The notes under the pieces were generated by a model that worked only from the letters and a program-made list of their open reading frames with translations, had not been told where the DNA came from and did not search any database. A stretch of DNA of 62,000 bases from Zygnema cylindricum (lineage: Eukaryota; Streptophyta; Zygnematophyceae; Zygnematales; Zygnemataceae). Made by a program: the position numbers and the translations under genes. Positions within the stretch are counted from its first letter, which is position 1, and each line of letters begins with the position of its first letter. The stretch spans positions 39,680 to 101,679 of the forward strand of contig JBBHKE010000209.1 of assembly GCA_037447655.1 (NCBI GenBank), given 5' to 3'. This document shows positions 31,147-42,455 of the stretch, piece after piece.

Positions 31147-31515
31147 AAATGTACTCCGACACCTATACCTTTCTATACGACACAGTATTTTGATTGGTGT
31201 CGTACTCTAGTAGTAGAGGGTTAAGAGAGGGATGTAGGACTTATAAAATTTAGTAGGTAGCCGCCACTCTTCAGTGTGCTTCTATACAAAAGGTCAACTT
31301 TGACCCTTATTAACTTATTGCTCATGGGAGCAAATTCTCAAATTCTTTTTGCTATCATCTCAAGTGAGTCTTCTCTTCACATGGTTGAACTTGGTCAAAG
31401 TTTTTGTCTGCCAAGGTGGCAGTTATTATTGTTGAAACACCAGTGGGTCAAGGTTAACCTAGGGGCTTGATGTAAGCTGCCCATTATGAGGACCTATGGA
31501 GTTCTTAGAATTGCA
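31147..31515 (+). repeat. CopB-L 5' LTR, 3' third
   Basis: Forward CopB LTR from just upstream of the transcribed part to the CA end (GAATTGCA at 31515). No primer site follows: RT coding sequence begins within a few bases, so a deletion joins the LTR to pol. Confidence 0.75.
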
Positions 31516-32930
31516 GTATGTGGGTTTTCAAACTGAAAATGAACCCGAATAACACCATTAAGCGATATAAGGCCACGTTAGTGGCCAAGTGAATTACACA
31601 CAAAGAGGGAATATACTACGAGGAAACCTTCGCCCCGCTCGTCAGATTTCCCTTAGTTTGAATTCTTCTCATGCTGGCGGCAGCTTAAGATATGCAGGTG
31701 CCCAGATGGACATCAAGACATCTTTTCTTCATGGAGAGTTTGAACAAGAGATCTTCATGCGACAACTCGAAGGTTTCGTGGAACAATGAGAAGAAAGAAT
31801 GGTATGTCGGTTAATCAAATCTTTCTATGGCTTGAAACAGGCGCCCGACAATTGAACAAGATGCTTGATGATTTTCTTAAAAGTCACGAATATATAACGA
31901 TTAGCTCAGATCATTCTATTTACTTTTTTGAAGATGAGGAAGTTATTATTTTTATTGCAAATTATGTTGATGATGTGCTTGTTTTAAGGAAATCTATAGA
32001 CAAAATCAATAAACTGAAAACAAATATACAATGGAGATTTGAGATGAAAGATATCGGAGAGGCAAGATAGATCTTGGGAATTCAAGTAGAGAGAGATAGA
32101 GATAGAAAGATAATCACACTCACTCACAAGAATGCTATTGGGAACATGCTAAAAAGATTTCAAATACACAAATCCAATAGTTGTACAACTCTAATGAAGC
32201 AAAAGAAGGAAAGTGAGGGGAGTGTGGAAGAAGGAGTTATAATCTTGGATGATGTGTTTGGCCTTAAAGAGAACAAGTTCATAAAAACCATTCTTTAAAG
32301 ACAAGAAGTGAGAAATTTAATCTATTCAATAAATTCTACTCGGCCAGATAAAGCTGCAGCTGTAAAAGTACTAAGTAGGAGTCTGAATGCTCCCTATAAG
32401 AAAGATTGGGAAGCAGCTAAGAGAGTCCTTAGATATCTCATAGGGACAAGATTTTTATGGTGGCATTTGGGTGGGGACAATACTCACAGCACCACTTCGA
32501 GTGATGCCAGTTATAAGGATGCTCGTATGTGGAGATGTACTTCTAAATATGTTTTGTATGTGGGTGATGGGGCTTGCTAGAGCAGCAAAAAGCAAAAGGT
32601 TATTGCTCAGTCCATAATGGAGGCTGAGTATATGGCCTCTTGCTCTGCTGTAAAAAAATTGATATGGGTAAAATCTCTGCTAGGTGAATATGGACATGTT
32701 AAGAGAGATATGCAGAAAAATCTTTAGTGATAACCAAGTAGCCATTGCCATTGCTTCCAATCCCAAACATCACTTTAAAGTTAAACATGTGGACATTAGA
32801 CTTAGCTTTGTTAAAGAGAAGGTAGAAACAAGATAATGAGCCTAGAGAATACGCCAGATAGTGAGATGATTACAGATATGATGACCAAAGGTGTACCTTC
32901 CCCTAATTTAATTTTATGAAAAAAAAGTGT
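31516..32930 (+). pseudogene. CopB-L RT and RNase H
   Basis: It starts at the V-F-K-L segment of RT. The QMDIKTSF motif lies near 31705, and the YVDD box (31963-31974) is intact. RNase H has TSSDASY near 32497, the AEYMAS Glu motif near 32622 and DNQVAIAIASNPKHH near 32730 (preceded by Ser rather than Cys). Stops occur at 31590, 31787, 32068, 32296 and 32578, among others. Gag, PR and IN are absent, so this copy lost about 3 kb. Confidence 0.83.
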
Positions 32931-32957
32931 GGTCTTAAAATAAAAGGTGACTAGAAA

Positions 32958-32967
32958 ATAAAGGGAG
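32958..32967 (+). other. CopB-L polypurine tract
   Basis: AATAAAGGGAG runs up to the LTR start at 32968 (TGTAGAAAATAATG). Confidence 0.75.
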
Positions 32968-33478
32968 TGTAGAAAATAATGTTTTCTTTCGATGTTTTCT
33001 CAATTAAGACTATGACATAAAAGTAGAAAAAAAGCAGAGGCAGTTTGCCTCTAACTCCTCTCTCCAACCCCTACACTTGTCGTAGTCAATAAAGGCTAGA
33101 GAGGGAGTAAAGCCATGGCTGCCTAAGCTATCTAGAGAGAGAGGTAGCAGAATCTAGATAGATTTACCAAATGGTTTGACATGCCCATGATTTGATCTTG
33201 GAACTTGCTGTTCGTCAATGTAGCCGTTAGCTTTGTCCTATAGTATAAGACCAATGTTGAGATATATAGGGTGTGATAATTACTTAGACATACATAGGTT
33301 GAGAAATTCATTTCACGGAATGAACAAATTCATCGCACATATAAACAATTATGTATAGTACGGATTAAGGTAACGCACGAAATAAATATATCGCACATTT
33401 ATTTCAATGACTATAATTAAAAGTCGGGTTTGATCGAAAAACCACAATAGGAGCCGATATCACCGAGTGGGCGTTTTG
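32968..33478 (+). repeat. CopB-L 3' LTR, truncated
   Basis: The first 510 bp or so of a forward CopB LTR: GCAGAGGCAGTTTGCC near 33038, GCCATGGCTGCC near 33112 and the tRNA-like segment near 33180. It breaks off near 33478 where reverse RNase H of CopB-M begins, before the promoter. Confidence 0.78.
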
Positions 33479-34690
33479 GAGCAAGAGGCTATGTACTCAG
33501 CCTCCATGGTGGACTAAGCAATGACCTTTTACTGCTTGCTGCTCCAGCAGCAAGCTCTATCACCCAGATACAATACATACCTTGTCATGCATCTCGTCAG
33601 AGGAGCATCCCCATAGCTGGCATCACTCGAAGTGGTGATGTCTGTATTGTTCCCACCTAAATGCAACCATATCTCTAGTCCCTATGAGATATCTAAAGAC
33701 TCTTTTAGCTACCTCCCAATCTTTCTTAGTGGGAGCATTCAGACTCTTCCTTAGTACTCCTGTAGCTGTGGCTATGTCCAGACAGGTACAATTCATTAAA
33801 TATATTAGGCTACCCACTACTTGTCTATAAGGGATGGTTTGCATAAATCTTTTCTCTTCCGTGCGTACCTTATCATCCAAGATTATAACTCCCTTTTCCA
33901 CACTCCCTTCACTTCCTTTTTTTAGAGCCATAGGAGTGGTACAACTATTAGCCTTGTCCATTTGGAATTTTTTTGACATGTTTCCAATTGCCTCATTTTG
34001 AGTTAATCTTATTATGTTTCTATCTTTGTCTCTCCCTACCTGAATTCCCAAAATATACCTTATTTCTCTCATATCTTTCATCTCAAATCTTCTTTTTTGA
34101 TCATTTTTTAACTTATTTATTTTATTCGTAGATTTACTTAAAACAAGCAAATCATCAACATAAATTGCAATAAAAATAATTCCTTCCTCATATTCAAACA
34201 AATAAATTGAGTGATTTGAGATGATCCGAATATATTCTAAGCGTGTAAGTAACTCATCGAGCTTCTTGTTCCATTGCTGGGGCGCCTGTTTCAGCCCATT
34301 CAAAGATTTGATTAATCGGCATACCTTGATCTCCTCCCCTTGCTCCACAAATCCTTTGGGCTGTCGCATAAAAATCTCCTCTTCCCACTTTCTATGAAGG
34401 AAGGCCATCTTGATGTCTATCTAATGCACTTCCATGTCTTTTGCTGCCGCCTTACAGAAAAGTATCCGAACTGAGGGAAACTGGACGATTGGAGCAAAAG
34501 TCTCCTCATAGTCAATTCCCTCTTTTTGGGTAAATCCCTTCGCCACTAACCAAGCCTTGTAGCGCTCAATGGTGTTATCCGGGTTGAGTTCCAATTTGAA
34601 TACCCACTTTCATCCGATTGGCTTTCTATCAGGGGGAGAGTTTACCAATTCCCATGTATAGGCTGCCATAATCGAAGGCATCTCTTCATT
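33479..34690 (-). pseudogene. CopB-M RT and partial RNase H
   Basis: Open for 261 codons (33623-34408) covering most of RT and the start of RNase H. The YVDD box (34151-34162) and LGIQV motif are intact. A stop near 34420 precedes the catalytic QMD position, which reads as a stop before MDI-like residues. RNase H ends within the EAEYMAS region at 33479-33510. The N-terminal RT (KWVFKLELNPD near 34590) is present. Confidence 0.87.
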
Positions 34691-36030
34691 AATGGTTGTG
34701 TTCCACCGGTTCCTCTCAGGATATTTCATTAGCTCACCATAAGTCTGGGGTTCATCGGGATGAGACAGTTTGGTTACCTTGTTGTTAACTTATTTCTCTT
34801 GCACTCTTTTGCTGCTTCTCCTTCCGCCCTCAAACTCTAATGTCAGAATAGATGGCTCTTGTGGATTCTTTCGAATAGTTTGGACTTCTCCACTATCGCT
34901 TAATTCCAGGTCTATTTCCACCACGTCTTTCGCTTCGGTTAGAGTTGGCACTAGGGGTTCCACGGTTGAATCCTCTTTGATTTGATTTGAACGTGCAAGA
35001 TCATCATCTTCTCGAAAACCTGGATAGTTAAGAAACTCAAAGTCATCAGAATTTTCTGATTCAAATCTAATTTTAACTGTCTTTCTATGCTTAAAGGGAT
35101 CTATAGATTTCCCTTCATCCATGACCACTAGATGCTTTAGTAGGATTATATCTTCTCTCTTGAGATCATAGAATTCATATCCTTTTACATCTTCATCATA
35201 TTCTTGTAGATATCTTGGTTTTCTTTTTGGATCCAACTTCTAATTCGACTGATCTGTGTCTAAGCTGAATAAAAAAGTACCGAAAACCTTCTGGTTGTGT
35301 GAAAAATCTGGTTTTCGGCTGGTCCATCTCTCATAAGGAGTTTGACCTTTTACTTCCAAGGTAAGAACTATATTCTTGAGATATTTTGCATTGTTTAAAG
35401 CTTTGGCCCAAAATCTCCTTACTATTTTCTTATCTGAGAGCATACTCCTAGCATATCACTTAGAGTTCTATTTAACCTTTGTGCTACACCATTCTGCTCA
35501 GGATTTTCAGGACTTGTCTTTTGGTGTTGCACTCCATCTACTCTCATAAAATCCTCAAACTGATTGGAGGTATACTCTCCCATTATCACTCCTTACTTTC
35601 TTAATAGAGGTTTCATGGAGTTTCTCACTCCATGCCTTATATTCTTTAAAAACTTGTGGGGCCTCTCATTTATTTTTCAAAAAATACTTTTGAGAGTATC
35701 GAGACCAATCATCAGTGATTGTCATCATAAACTTTTTACCAGCGAGTGAGGGCACTTTGGTCGGTCCCCAAATATCAGTGTGTACCAAGTCTAACACTTT
35801 TTCCCTTTTATAAGTTTCTTCTTTTGGGAAGGGTAATCTGTTTGCTTTACCTTGAGCATAACCACTATAGTCACTTAGGTTTTCACTTTCTCCGAACTAA
35901 ATTCCTTCCACTATTCCCATCTTTTTCATTTCTTTCAACTTATCTAAATGCACATGTCCAAGCCTCTTATGCCACAACATAATATCATGAACACCAGCAT
36001 AGTAAATTTTATTTTTTTCTTTGCTTAAAA
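34691..36030 (-). pseudogene. CopB-M integrase and linker
   Basis: The linker is open for 148 codons (34790-35236) with KTVKIRFESENS and the FEGGRRSSKR basic motif. The integrase core shows GPTKVPSLAGKKFMM near 35740-35770 with the HTDIWGP motif and DDWSRY; the SDNGGEY region near 35575-35600 is damaged by an indel. HKRLGHVHLDKL near 35945-35985 gives the zinc-site His residues, and CSGYAQGKAN near 35855-35880 the Cys side, with one Cys changed. Confidence 0.84.
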
Positions 36031-36400
36031 TCAGCCTAAACATCCCTTGGCTACCTTTTTCAGCAGTGAAATAAACTTCTTCCTCAAAGCTAGCAGTAAA
36101 GGTTCCCTTCTTAGTGCTAGTCTCAAAACCCTTATCATCTAACACAGACGTTGAGATGAGGTTTTTGTTTAACTCTGGAATAAACAACACATCAAAGAAT
36201 GTCATTATGGATGTCTTTCCCTAAACTAAGACTTTCAGATCTACCGATCTTACCATAGTAGTAGTGACTACCCTCCCATCCCTATACTTTATCTCTACGG
36301 TGGGAATCTTTCTCATCTTAGTGAACAGGTGTATATCATTACACATATGCATGGAGGCACCTTAATCCACAATCCAACCTCCTTCACCTTTCTAACCTCC
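36031..36400 (-). pseudogene. CopB-M protease
   Basis: The active site has the catalytic Asp but the next codon is TAA (WIVD-stop-GASMHM near 36350-36385). The remainder (36031-36205) is open and includes NKNLISTSVLDDKGFETST. It cannot be translated through. Confidence 0.82.
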
Positions 36401-37515
36401 AAAAGCACACTTCTACTTTCAAGGAATTTCTGTCTTTGTCTCCAACTCCTCATCCAGGAAGAGCTCACCGTCATCGTCCTCAGATTCCTCCTCATGTACC
36501 TAAGTCAGAAGAGCCTTTTTCTTTCCTCTAAGAGGTCCACTGATTTGCCTCTCCTTTAACCAAAGTTCGGTTAGCTTAGCGCACTCCACCATATAGTGCC
36601 CTGGTTTCTTACAAAAATGATACAAACCCTTGGGAGCCCTTGGTCCAAACTCCTCGGTCTGATTTTTTTGCCTCCCCCCTCCATAACTTTCTACCGGTTT
36701 CCTTGAATCGTTGTTCCTCCACTCGGTCCCAGCTGCCAAGGCTTGCCCACTCTTTCCCCCCCTTTAGATCTCAATCGTGTTCTCTCGAACGAGAATCATC
36801 CCTACCACTGAATTCCATATCCACCTTGAGTCAAGCAAGTTTTGCACACGGTTGACTATGTTCTCGAATTCATCTAGTAACTTCATGAGCAAGCAGTTAA
36901 CCTTCATTTTTTTAGTTTCAACCTATCCAGCACTCTCTACCTCGATGAAAAGTGTAGCGAGCTCATTAAAAAAATCTAACGTCTTCCCCCCCCTTATATA
37001 CATATGCGTTAACTTTTTGATCACCCAACTGCTGTTGTTGAATCGTACCACTTTGGTACATCTTTATGAGAGCCACCCAAAGATCGGATGCCCTCTCTAC
37101 CTACAAATGAGGAGATAAAAGCCCTTGAGTAAGATGGCGGAGGATAAAGTGCTTTGCTGCCATATTGCTGTAGTCCAAAGTATCGGTATCATTCTCCTCG
37201 TTCCTCGGAAAAGGTGATATAAATGCCAAATTGGTTCCTATCGGTGTGATTATATTTTTCTCCTTTCCTTTGTCCACCACCTCCTCTTCTTTTGTCACCT
37301 CTATTGAATATGGATCTGCATCTCTAGTGAATATACTTCCTCCAAACCATTGAGGGATGCCAAGATTGGGTGGACACCTCACTCGTGCGTTCATTTTTCC
37401 CTAAAACCTTTTCTCACATAGAGCTCCTTTCATCACACTCTTAGTATATAAAGCCACTTCCATTAAAGATGGGCACCATAGAGGGTGGGCCGATAACCTA
37501 CAACTCTGAGACCTC
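36401..37515 (-). pseudogene. CopB-M gag
   Basis: The knuckle near 36570-36615 reads Y-H-F-C then KKPGHYMVEC: first Cys to Tyr, others kept. The acidic stretch (36440-36500) and GPLRGKKKAL follow as in other CopB copies. Capsid-like residues fill 36780-37100 with several stops. The N-terminal part is open over 97 codons (37101-37394) with an Asn/Glu spacer. The LTR-encoded start at about 37518 and the primer site sit upstream, with TAG just before the primer site. Confidence 0.82.
37487..37498 (-). other. CopB-M primer binding site
   Basis: The minus strand reads GGTTATCGGCCC, one mismatch to the half-tRNA site. Confidence 0.82.
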
Positions 37516-38536
37516 CATTGGCCCTCAGAGTAATCAGCTCACACGAAGCCTCTACGATAACCTTGACCCCTTTGTGTTTCAACAAAAATAACTGCCACCA
37601 TGGTAGAAAAAAACTTTGACCACCTCCACCCCTATGAAGAGAAGACTCCCGTGAGTGGATAGCAAAAAGAATATCTGAATTTGCTCCCCTAAGTAGTAGG
37701 TTATAGAGGGTCAAAGTTCACCTTTTGTATAGAGGCTTTCTGAAGAGAGGGTCGTATCTACTAAGTTTTCCTAAGTTTATCTCTCTCTTAAACTCTATCT
37801 ATTGAAGTACGCCACTAATCAAAATACTGTGTTGTACAGAAAGGTACAGATGCCAGTGTAATGTCTGTATAACCATTGTACGACATGGCCAACCAATCCA
37901 CAGATGTCATATATGGATTAGTTCCTGTAATCCCTCGAGATGGCGTAATCTAATGTGGTCGTGCCAGGTGTAATCGATGTGGCGATGACCGAAAACCGTC
38001 AAAATCTTATTCTCCGATCTCGACATCCTTCGCAGCCGTCCGATCAAAGCCTGGTTTTAATCGTAGCCGTCATAAATTGTTGCGCGATATTTGTTTCCCT
38101 GTCAAAACAAAATGCGCGGTATCTGTTTCGAAACCAGACGGTACTCCTTAATTTATAAACCTATATCCATACGCGATGTCTATAGTTTTAGTTAAATGAA
38201 TAAGTTCACGCTTCACAGTTTATATATTTGTCAAACCCTATATGTCTGAGCACTGATCCTAAACTTTAGGATAAAGCTACCGTCTATTTCAGACTTGACG
38301 AATGGCAGCTATCATAGGTCTGTCAAGTATATTTTGGTAAATCTACTAAAATCTACCACATGTCTCTTAATCTCTTAAGCAACATAGAAAGCCATGGCTT
38401 TAGCTTCCTCTTCAATTTTTAGTGGCTGCGACAAGTGTGGGAGGTGAAGAGGGAGTTAGAAGTAGACTGCCTGGGCTTCTTTTCTGCCTTTAATTTTCCA
38501 CCTAGAAAATACTAAAATTAACCAATAATTTCTACG
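37499..38536 (-). repeat. CopB-M 5' LTR, reverse, complete
   Basis: A 1,038-bp LTR from TACAACTCTGAGACC to AATTTCTACG (sense strand CGTAGAAATT, probably a mutated TGTAGAAATT). GCCATGGCT near 38392 and the GACTTGACG segment near 38305 align with other copies. A forward CopB-N fragment abuts its outer end. Confidence 0.82.
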
Positions 38537-39835
38537 GGTATATCTGAAAGTCTTAGTGGATAGCCAAAGAATGTCTAGGCTTGACCTGAGTAATGAAATG
38601 AAGAATACTTACTATGTTGGTGATCCAAAGTTGATGATTTAGCATAAGCGGTTGGGGCATGTGCATTTTGATAGGCTGAGGGAAATAAAAAAGCTTCATG
38701 TTGTAGAAGGCATTCAGTTTGGGGATAATGAAATGATAGATGATTGTAGTGGCTGTGCTGAAGGTAAGGCTTAGATACTCCCTTTTCCCAAAGCCGCCAC
38801 ATATAGGGGTGAGAAAGTACTAGATTTGGTCCACATAAATATCTGGGGACCTGCAAAAGTACCTCCGGTGGGAGAAAAAAGATTTATGTTGATAATAACC
38901 GATGACTGGTCTAGATACTCTAAAGTCTACTTCCTTAAACCAAAGTCTGAAACACCAACTTACTTTAAAGAATATAAAACCTGGAGTGAGAAGTTGCATG
39001 GAACCCTCATTAAGAAAATAAAGAGTGATAATGGGGGAGAATATACCTCTAACTAGTTTGAAGAATACTTGAGATAAAGGAGTTCAACACCAGAAAAATG
39101 TACCATATAACCTGAAAGAAAATGAGGTAGCTGAGAGGTTGAACCGAACACTAGGAGATAGTGTATGCAGTATGTTGGCCGACAAGAAAATAGGAAAGAG
39201 ATTTTGGGCAGAAGCCAAGAACCATTCAAACTACATTAAGAATAAAGTCCTTACCTCAGCCGTAAAAGGAATGACACCTTATGAGAGATGGGTTGGAAGG
39301 AAACCAAATGTCCCTCACCTTAAAGTATTAGGTATCCAAGTTTTTAACCTTGAAACAGATAGGAAAAACTAGAAACTAGATGCTAAGGGAAAACCTAGAT
39401 ACTTTGTAGGATATGATGATGATGTCAAAGGATATAAAGTCTATGACTTAGCAAAGAAAGATATCATTTTGGTCAATCACATAGTTGTTATGGATGAAGG
39501 AAAGTCATTTGACCCCTTCAAATATACCAAGAAGATAAGAATCAGATTTGAGTCTAAAAGTGAGGAGAACTCGGTCGTTCCCGAAAAAGGCATAAGTGGA
39601 ACACTGATTACAGATCCATAAGAGATACAAGATATAAAAGATCCATTGGAAATCTCACATATTCCTATTAACTTCAAGGAGACAGAAGATGAGGAACCAG
39701 AACCAACTTCTATAGATAAAGGAGCTGATGAGATAGTAAGGAGAAATCGAAGACTTCCCTCCATCCCAGTTTCAAAGTTTGAGGGAGGGAGAAAAAGGAG
39801 CAAAAGGATATAAGAAAAATAGGCCGCTCAAAAGG
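38537..39835 (+). pseudogene. CopB-N integrase and linker
   Basis: Zinc-site residues KRLGHVHF near 38648 and CSGCAEGKA near 38747 are kept (the Trp-His before KRLGH is a stop-His). The first catalytic motif is HINIWG rather than HTDI, so Asp is lost. DDWSRYS near 38901 and SDNGGEYTS near 39024 are intact. A frameshift after 39055 affects the Glu region (EVAERLN near 39125). The linker has KKIRIRFESKS near 39530 and FEGGRKRSKR near 39780. Stops at 39053 and 39370. Confidence 0.84.
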
Positions 39836-40740
39836 TAACTAAGCTATCTCTCCCAGATGAGCCTTAATCATACTCGGAGGCAGTGAACAGTTCGGATAAA
39901 GAAAGATAGATTAGAGCCATAAATGATATGATGGCCTCTATCATGGAAGTAAATAATTAGGAACTAGCGGACTGTTCTCTCCACATAAAATCGATTGGCT
40001 CTAAATGGGTGTTTAAACTAAAACTGAACCTTGAAAATACCATTCACAGATATAAGGCTCGATTGGTAGCAAAGGGGTTCACCTAAAAGGATGGAATTGA
40101 CAATGAGGAGACTTGCTCTAGTTGTTCAGTCCCCATCAGTAAGGATTCTCCTAAGTCAGGCAGTAGCGAAAGACATGGAAATACACCAGATGGATATTAA
40201 GACTGCCTTCCTTAATGGTGAGTTAGAGGAAGAAATTTTCATGCGGCAACCTGAGGGGTTCGTGGAGGAAGGAGAAGAGAGCAAAGTGTGCAGGCTCATA
40301 AAGTCGTTATATAGACTAAAGCAGGCTCTCTGACAGTGGAATAAGAAACTAGATGAGTTTCTCACGGGTTTGGGATATATCTGGATCACCTCTGACCATT
40401 CTATCTATATGTTTGAAGATAAGAATGGTGTCATTTTTATTGCAATTTATATGGATGATCTGCTTGTGTTCAGTAAGTCTTTGGAAAAGATCAATAAGTT
40501 AAAAAGGGATCTTAGAAGCAATTTTGACATGAAGGATTTAGGGGAGGCAAGATATAATTTTGAAATTCAAATGGAGAGAGATAGGGGGAAAAAATATTAT
40601 CAGACTTACTCAAAAAGAAGCAATAGGTAATATGCTTGAGAAATTCCAGATAGAAAATGCTAACAATTGTACCACTCACATGGACTTGCAAAAAGTAAGT
40701 GATGTGAGTATAAAAGAAGTGATGATCATAGATGATCAGA
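39836..40740 (+). pseudogene. CopB-N reverse transcriptase
   Basis: The KWVFKLKLN motif near 40005 and HQMDIKTAFLNGELEEEIF near 40185-40235 are intact. The catalytic box is YMDD at 40448-40459 rather than YVDD, a variant that is functional in some retroviral enzymes. Stops lie at 39958, 40084 and 40331. A shift near 40590 moves the C-terminal part into another frame. Confidence 0.84.
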
Positions 40741-41400
40741 TGTGTCTATAAGAGAGAGAATTTATGAAGTCTATTCTTTATAGACAGGTCGTACAAAGTT
40801 TGTTTTACTTTATGAACTATACAAGGTCAGCCATAGCGGCAACAGTAGGAGTCTTAACGATCATAGGAAGAAAGATTGGGAGGCAGCCAAGAGAGTCATG
40901 ATATATGTGGTAGGAACCAGAGAGTTTTGATTGCATTTTGGAGGGAAAAACACCGATATCAATACTTGGAGTGATACCAGTTATGGGGATGCACCTATGA
41001 GAAGATGCACTTCTGGGTATGTGTTGTATGTGGGGGAAGGTGCTTGCTCTCAGAGAAGCAAGCAACAAAAGGTGGTTGCTCAGTCCACTATGGAGGCTGA
41101 GTACATAGCCTTATGTTTTGCTTTGAAAAAGTTGATGTGGGTCAAGTCCTTGTTACAATAACTGGGGTATATGAAGAAGGGGGTACATGAAGTGTTTTGT
41201 CATAATTAAGTTGCCATTGCAATTGCAACTAATTCAAAACATCATTTCAACGCTAAGTATATGGACATAAGATTGAGTTTTGTAAGAGAAAAATTTTACA
41301 ATAAGATTGTGAATCTTATATATAGATCTAATGAGAAAATGGTGGCTAATATGGTGAAAAAACTGGTGCCTTCTCCCAAGTTATAATAATGCAAAGAAAA
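40741..41400 (+). pseudogene. CopB-N RNase H
   Basis: TWSDTSYGD near 40966 and the AEYIAL Glu motif near 41094 are present. The WCDNQ motif is degraded to CHN-stop near 41200. HHFNAKYMDIRLSFVREK follows to 41290. Stops occur at 40749, 40928, 41158 and 41207. A short untranslated segment leads to the polypurine tract. Confidence 0.83.
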
Positions 41401-41431
41401 TTGTGGCTTTAAACTGAAATTACACTAGAAA

Positions 41432-41441
41432 ATAAGTGGAG
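41432..41441 (+). other. CopB-N polypurine tract
   Basis: ATAAGTGGAG directly precedes TGTTGAAATTAC, the 3' LTR start. Confidence 0.75.
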
Positions 41442-41461
41442 TGTTGAAATTACTAGATTTA
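41442..41461 (+). repeat. CopB-N 3' LTR, first 20 bp
   Basis: TGTTGAAATTACTAG then ATTTA; the latter is the left target duplication of CopF. The LTR continues at 52594. Confidence 0.82.
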
Positions 41462-42443
41462 TGTTTTTCTACAACCATAGTAGCAGGAGGAGAGCCTGAA
41501 GCAGTAGTAGTGGAAGTAGACATTTTAAGCAGAAGCTAACAAGCACCCTACTCAACAGCCAACTTCAAGATGTGATAGAATGCAACTTAGTGATCTATGC
41601 AGACTCAAATTTTGCATAACAGTAGTAAGCACAGTGTAAAATCACTCTACAAAGATTAAACTCAATTGATTTAGCCAACCATAGGATATTCACACTTCAT
41701 ATTCACAAAAACTGCCTTAGTAAATTAATGTCCCAAGACTTAGATAATCATAATTTGTCTAAGTCCTAAACTATAAACTCACAGTGAGTATCTACTGGTC
41801 ACACTAATTTAAGTGACTATACTACAATACTGTTCTATCCTATGACAAAATACTAAATTTGTACGTACTATTCTAAGAGTCTTCCAAAACCTAATTTTGC
41901 CTTTTCTCTAAATCTGAAAAGTGCGACACTATTTTAAATTAGCTAAACTACAAAACCTTGTTTCGAGATATTTACAAATAGAAGGCCGTACATTAAATTT
42001 TCTTAGCGCTTAGTCATCAGTGGTCCATAGTATTCGGATAACTATTGTCGTGTAGTACAAAACACCTGATACCGTCCAAGTGTGCTTCGTCAATCGTGGT
42101 CCCTTTTGAATCGCGTCCGTTAATTAGATGTCAATCAACAACCCTTCTTGGCTGACTGTACCATACTTTTCTAGATATGTGGTTTGCATTTCTTTCGTCA
42201 GATTTCATCAATCCACTCGTTAATCTCCTGACACGTGTAATTGGTCAGCGACACTACTCTGTAAAACATGCAACACCCTTTTCCTGCTGACGCGTGTTCA
42301 GCCGTACAGTCCACTATCTTAGTCTTCTGTTACTAAAACACTATTTGAGGTAAGTATTACACGTTTTCATTTCCCAAAATATTCTCAGTTCTTAATTCCT
42401 CCTCACCGCTCTATCTACTGAGTAAAGATTTCCAATTTTAACA
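41462..42443 (-). repeat. CopF 3' LTR, reverse
   Basis: It aligns with 51607-52593 from TGTTTTTCTACAACC (one change from TGTTGTTCTAC) to CCAATTTTAACA. ACACGTGTAA near 42232 is a G-box core. The gag leader ATG equivalent lies at 41519-41521. Confidence 0.9.
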
Positions 42444-42455
42444 CTCCCCTAAATC
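42444..42455 (-). other. CopF polypurine tract
   Basis: The minus strand reads GATTTAGGGGAG before the LTR TG. Confidence 0.8.

Larger units (their letters stand above)
33479..38536 (-). mobile_element. CopB-M, reverse Ty1/copia element, 3' truncated
   Basis: From right to left: complete 5' LTR (37499-38536), primer site, gag, PR, IN, RT and RNase H. The end of RNase H, polypurine tract and 3' LTR are missing. It is the longest CopB internal region in the window apart from CopB-J. RT is well preserved; protease has a stop in its active site. Confidence 0.87.
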
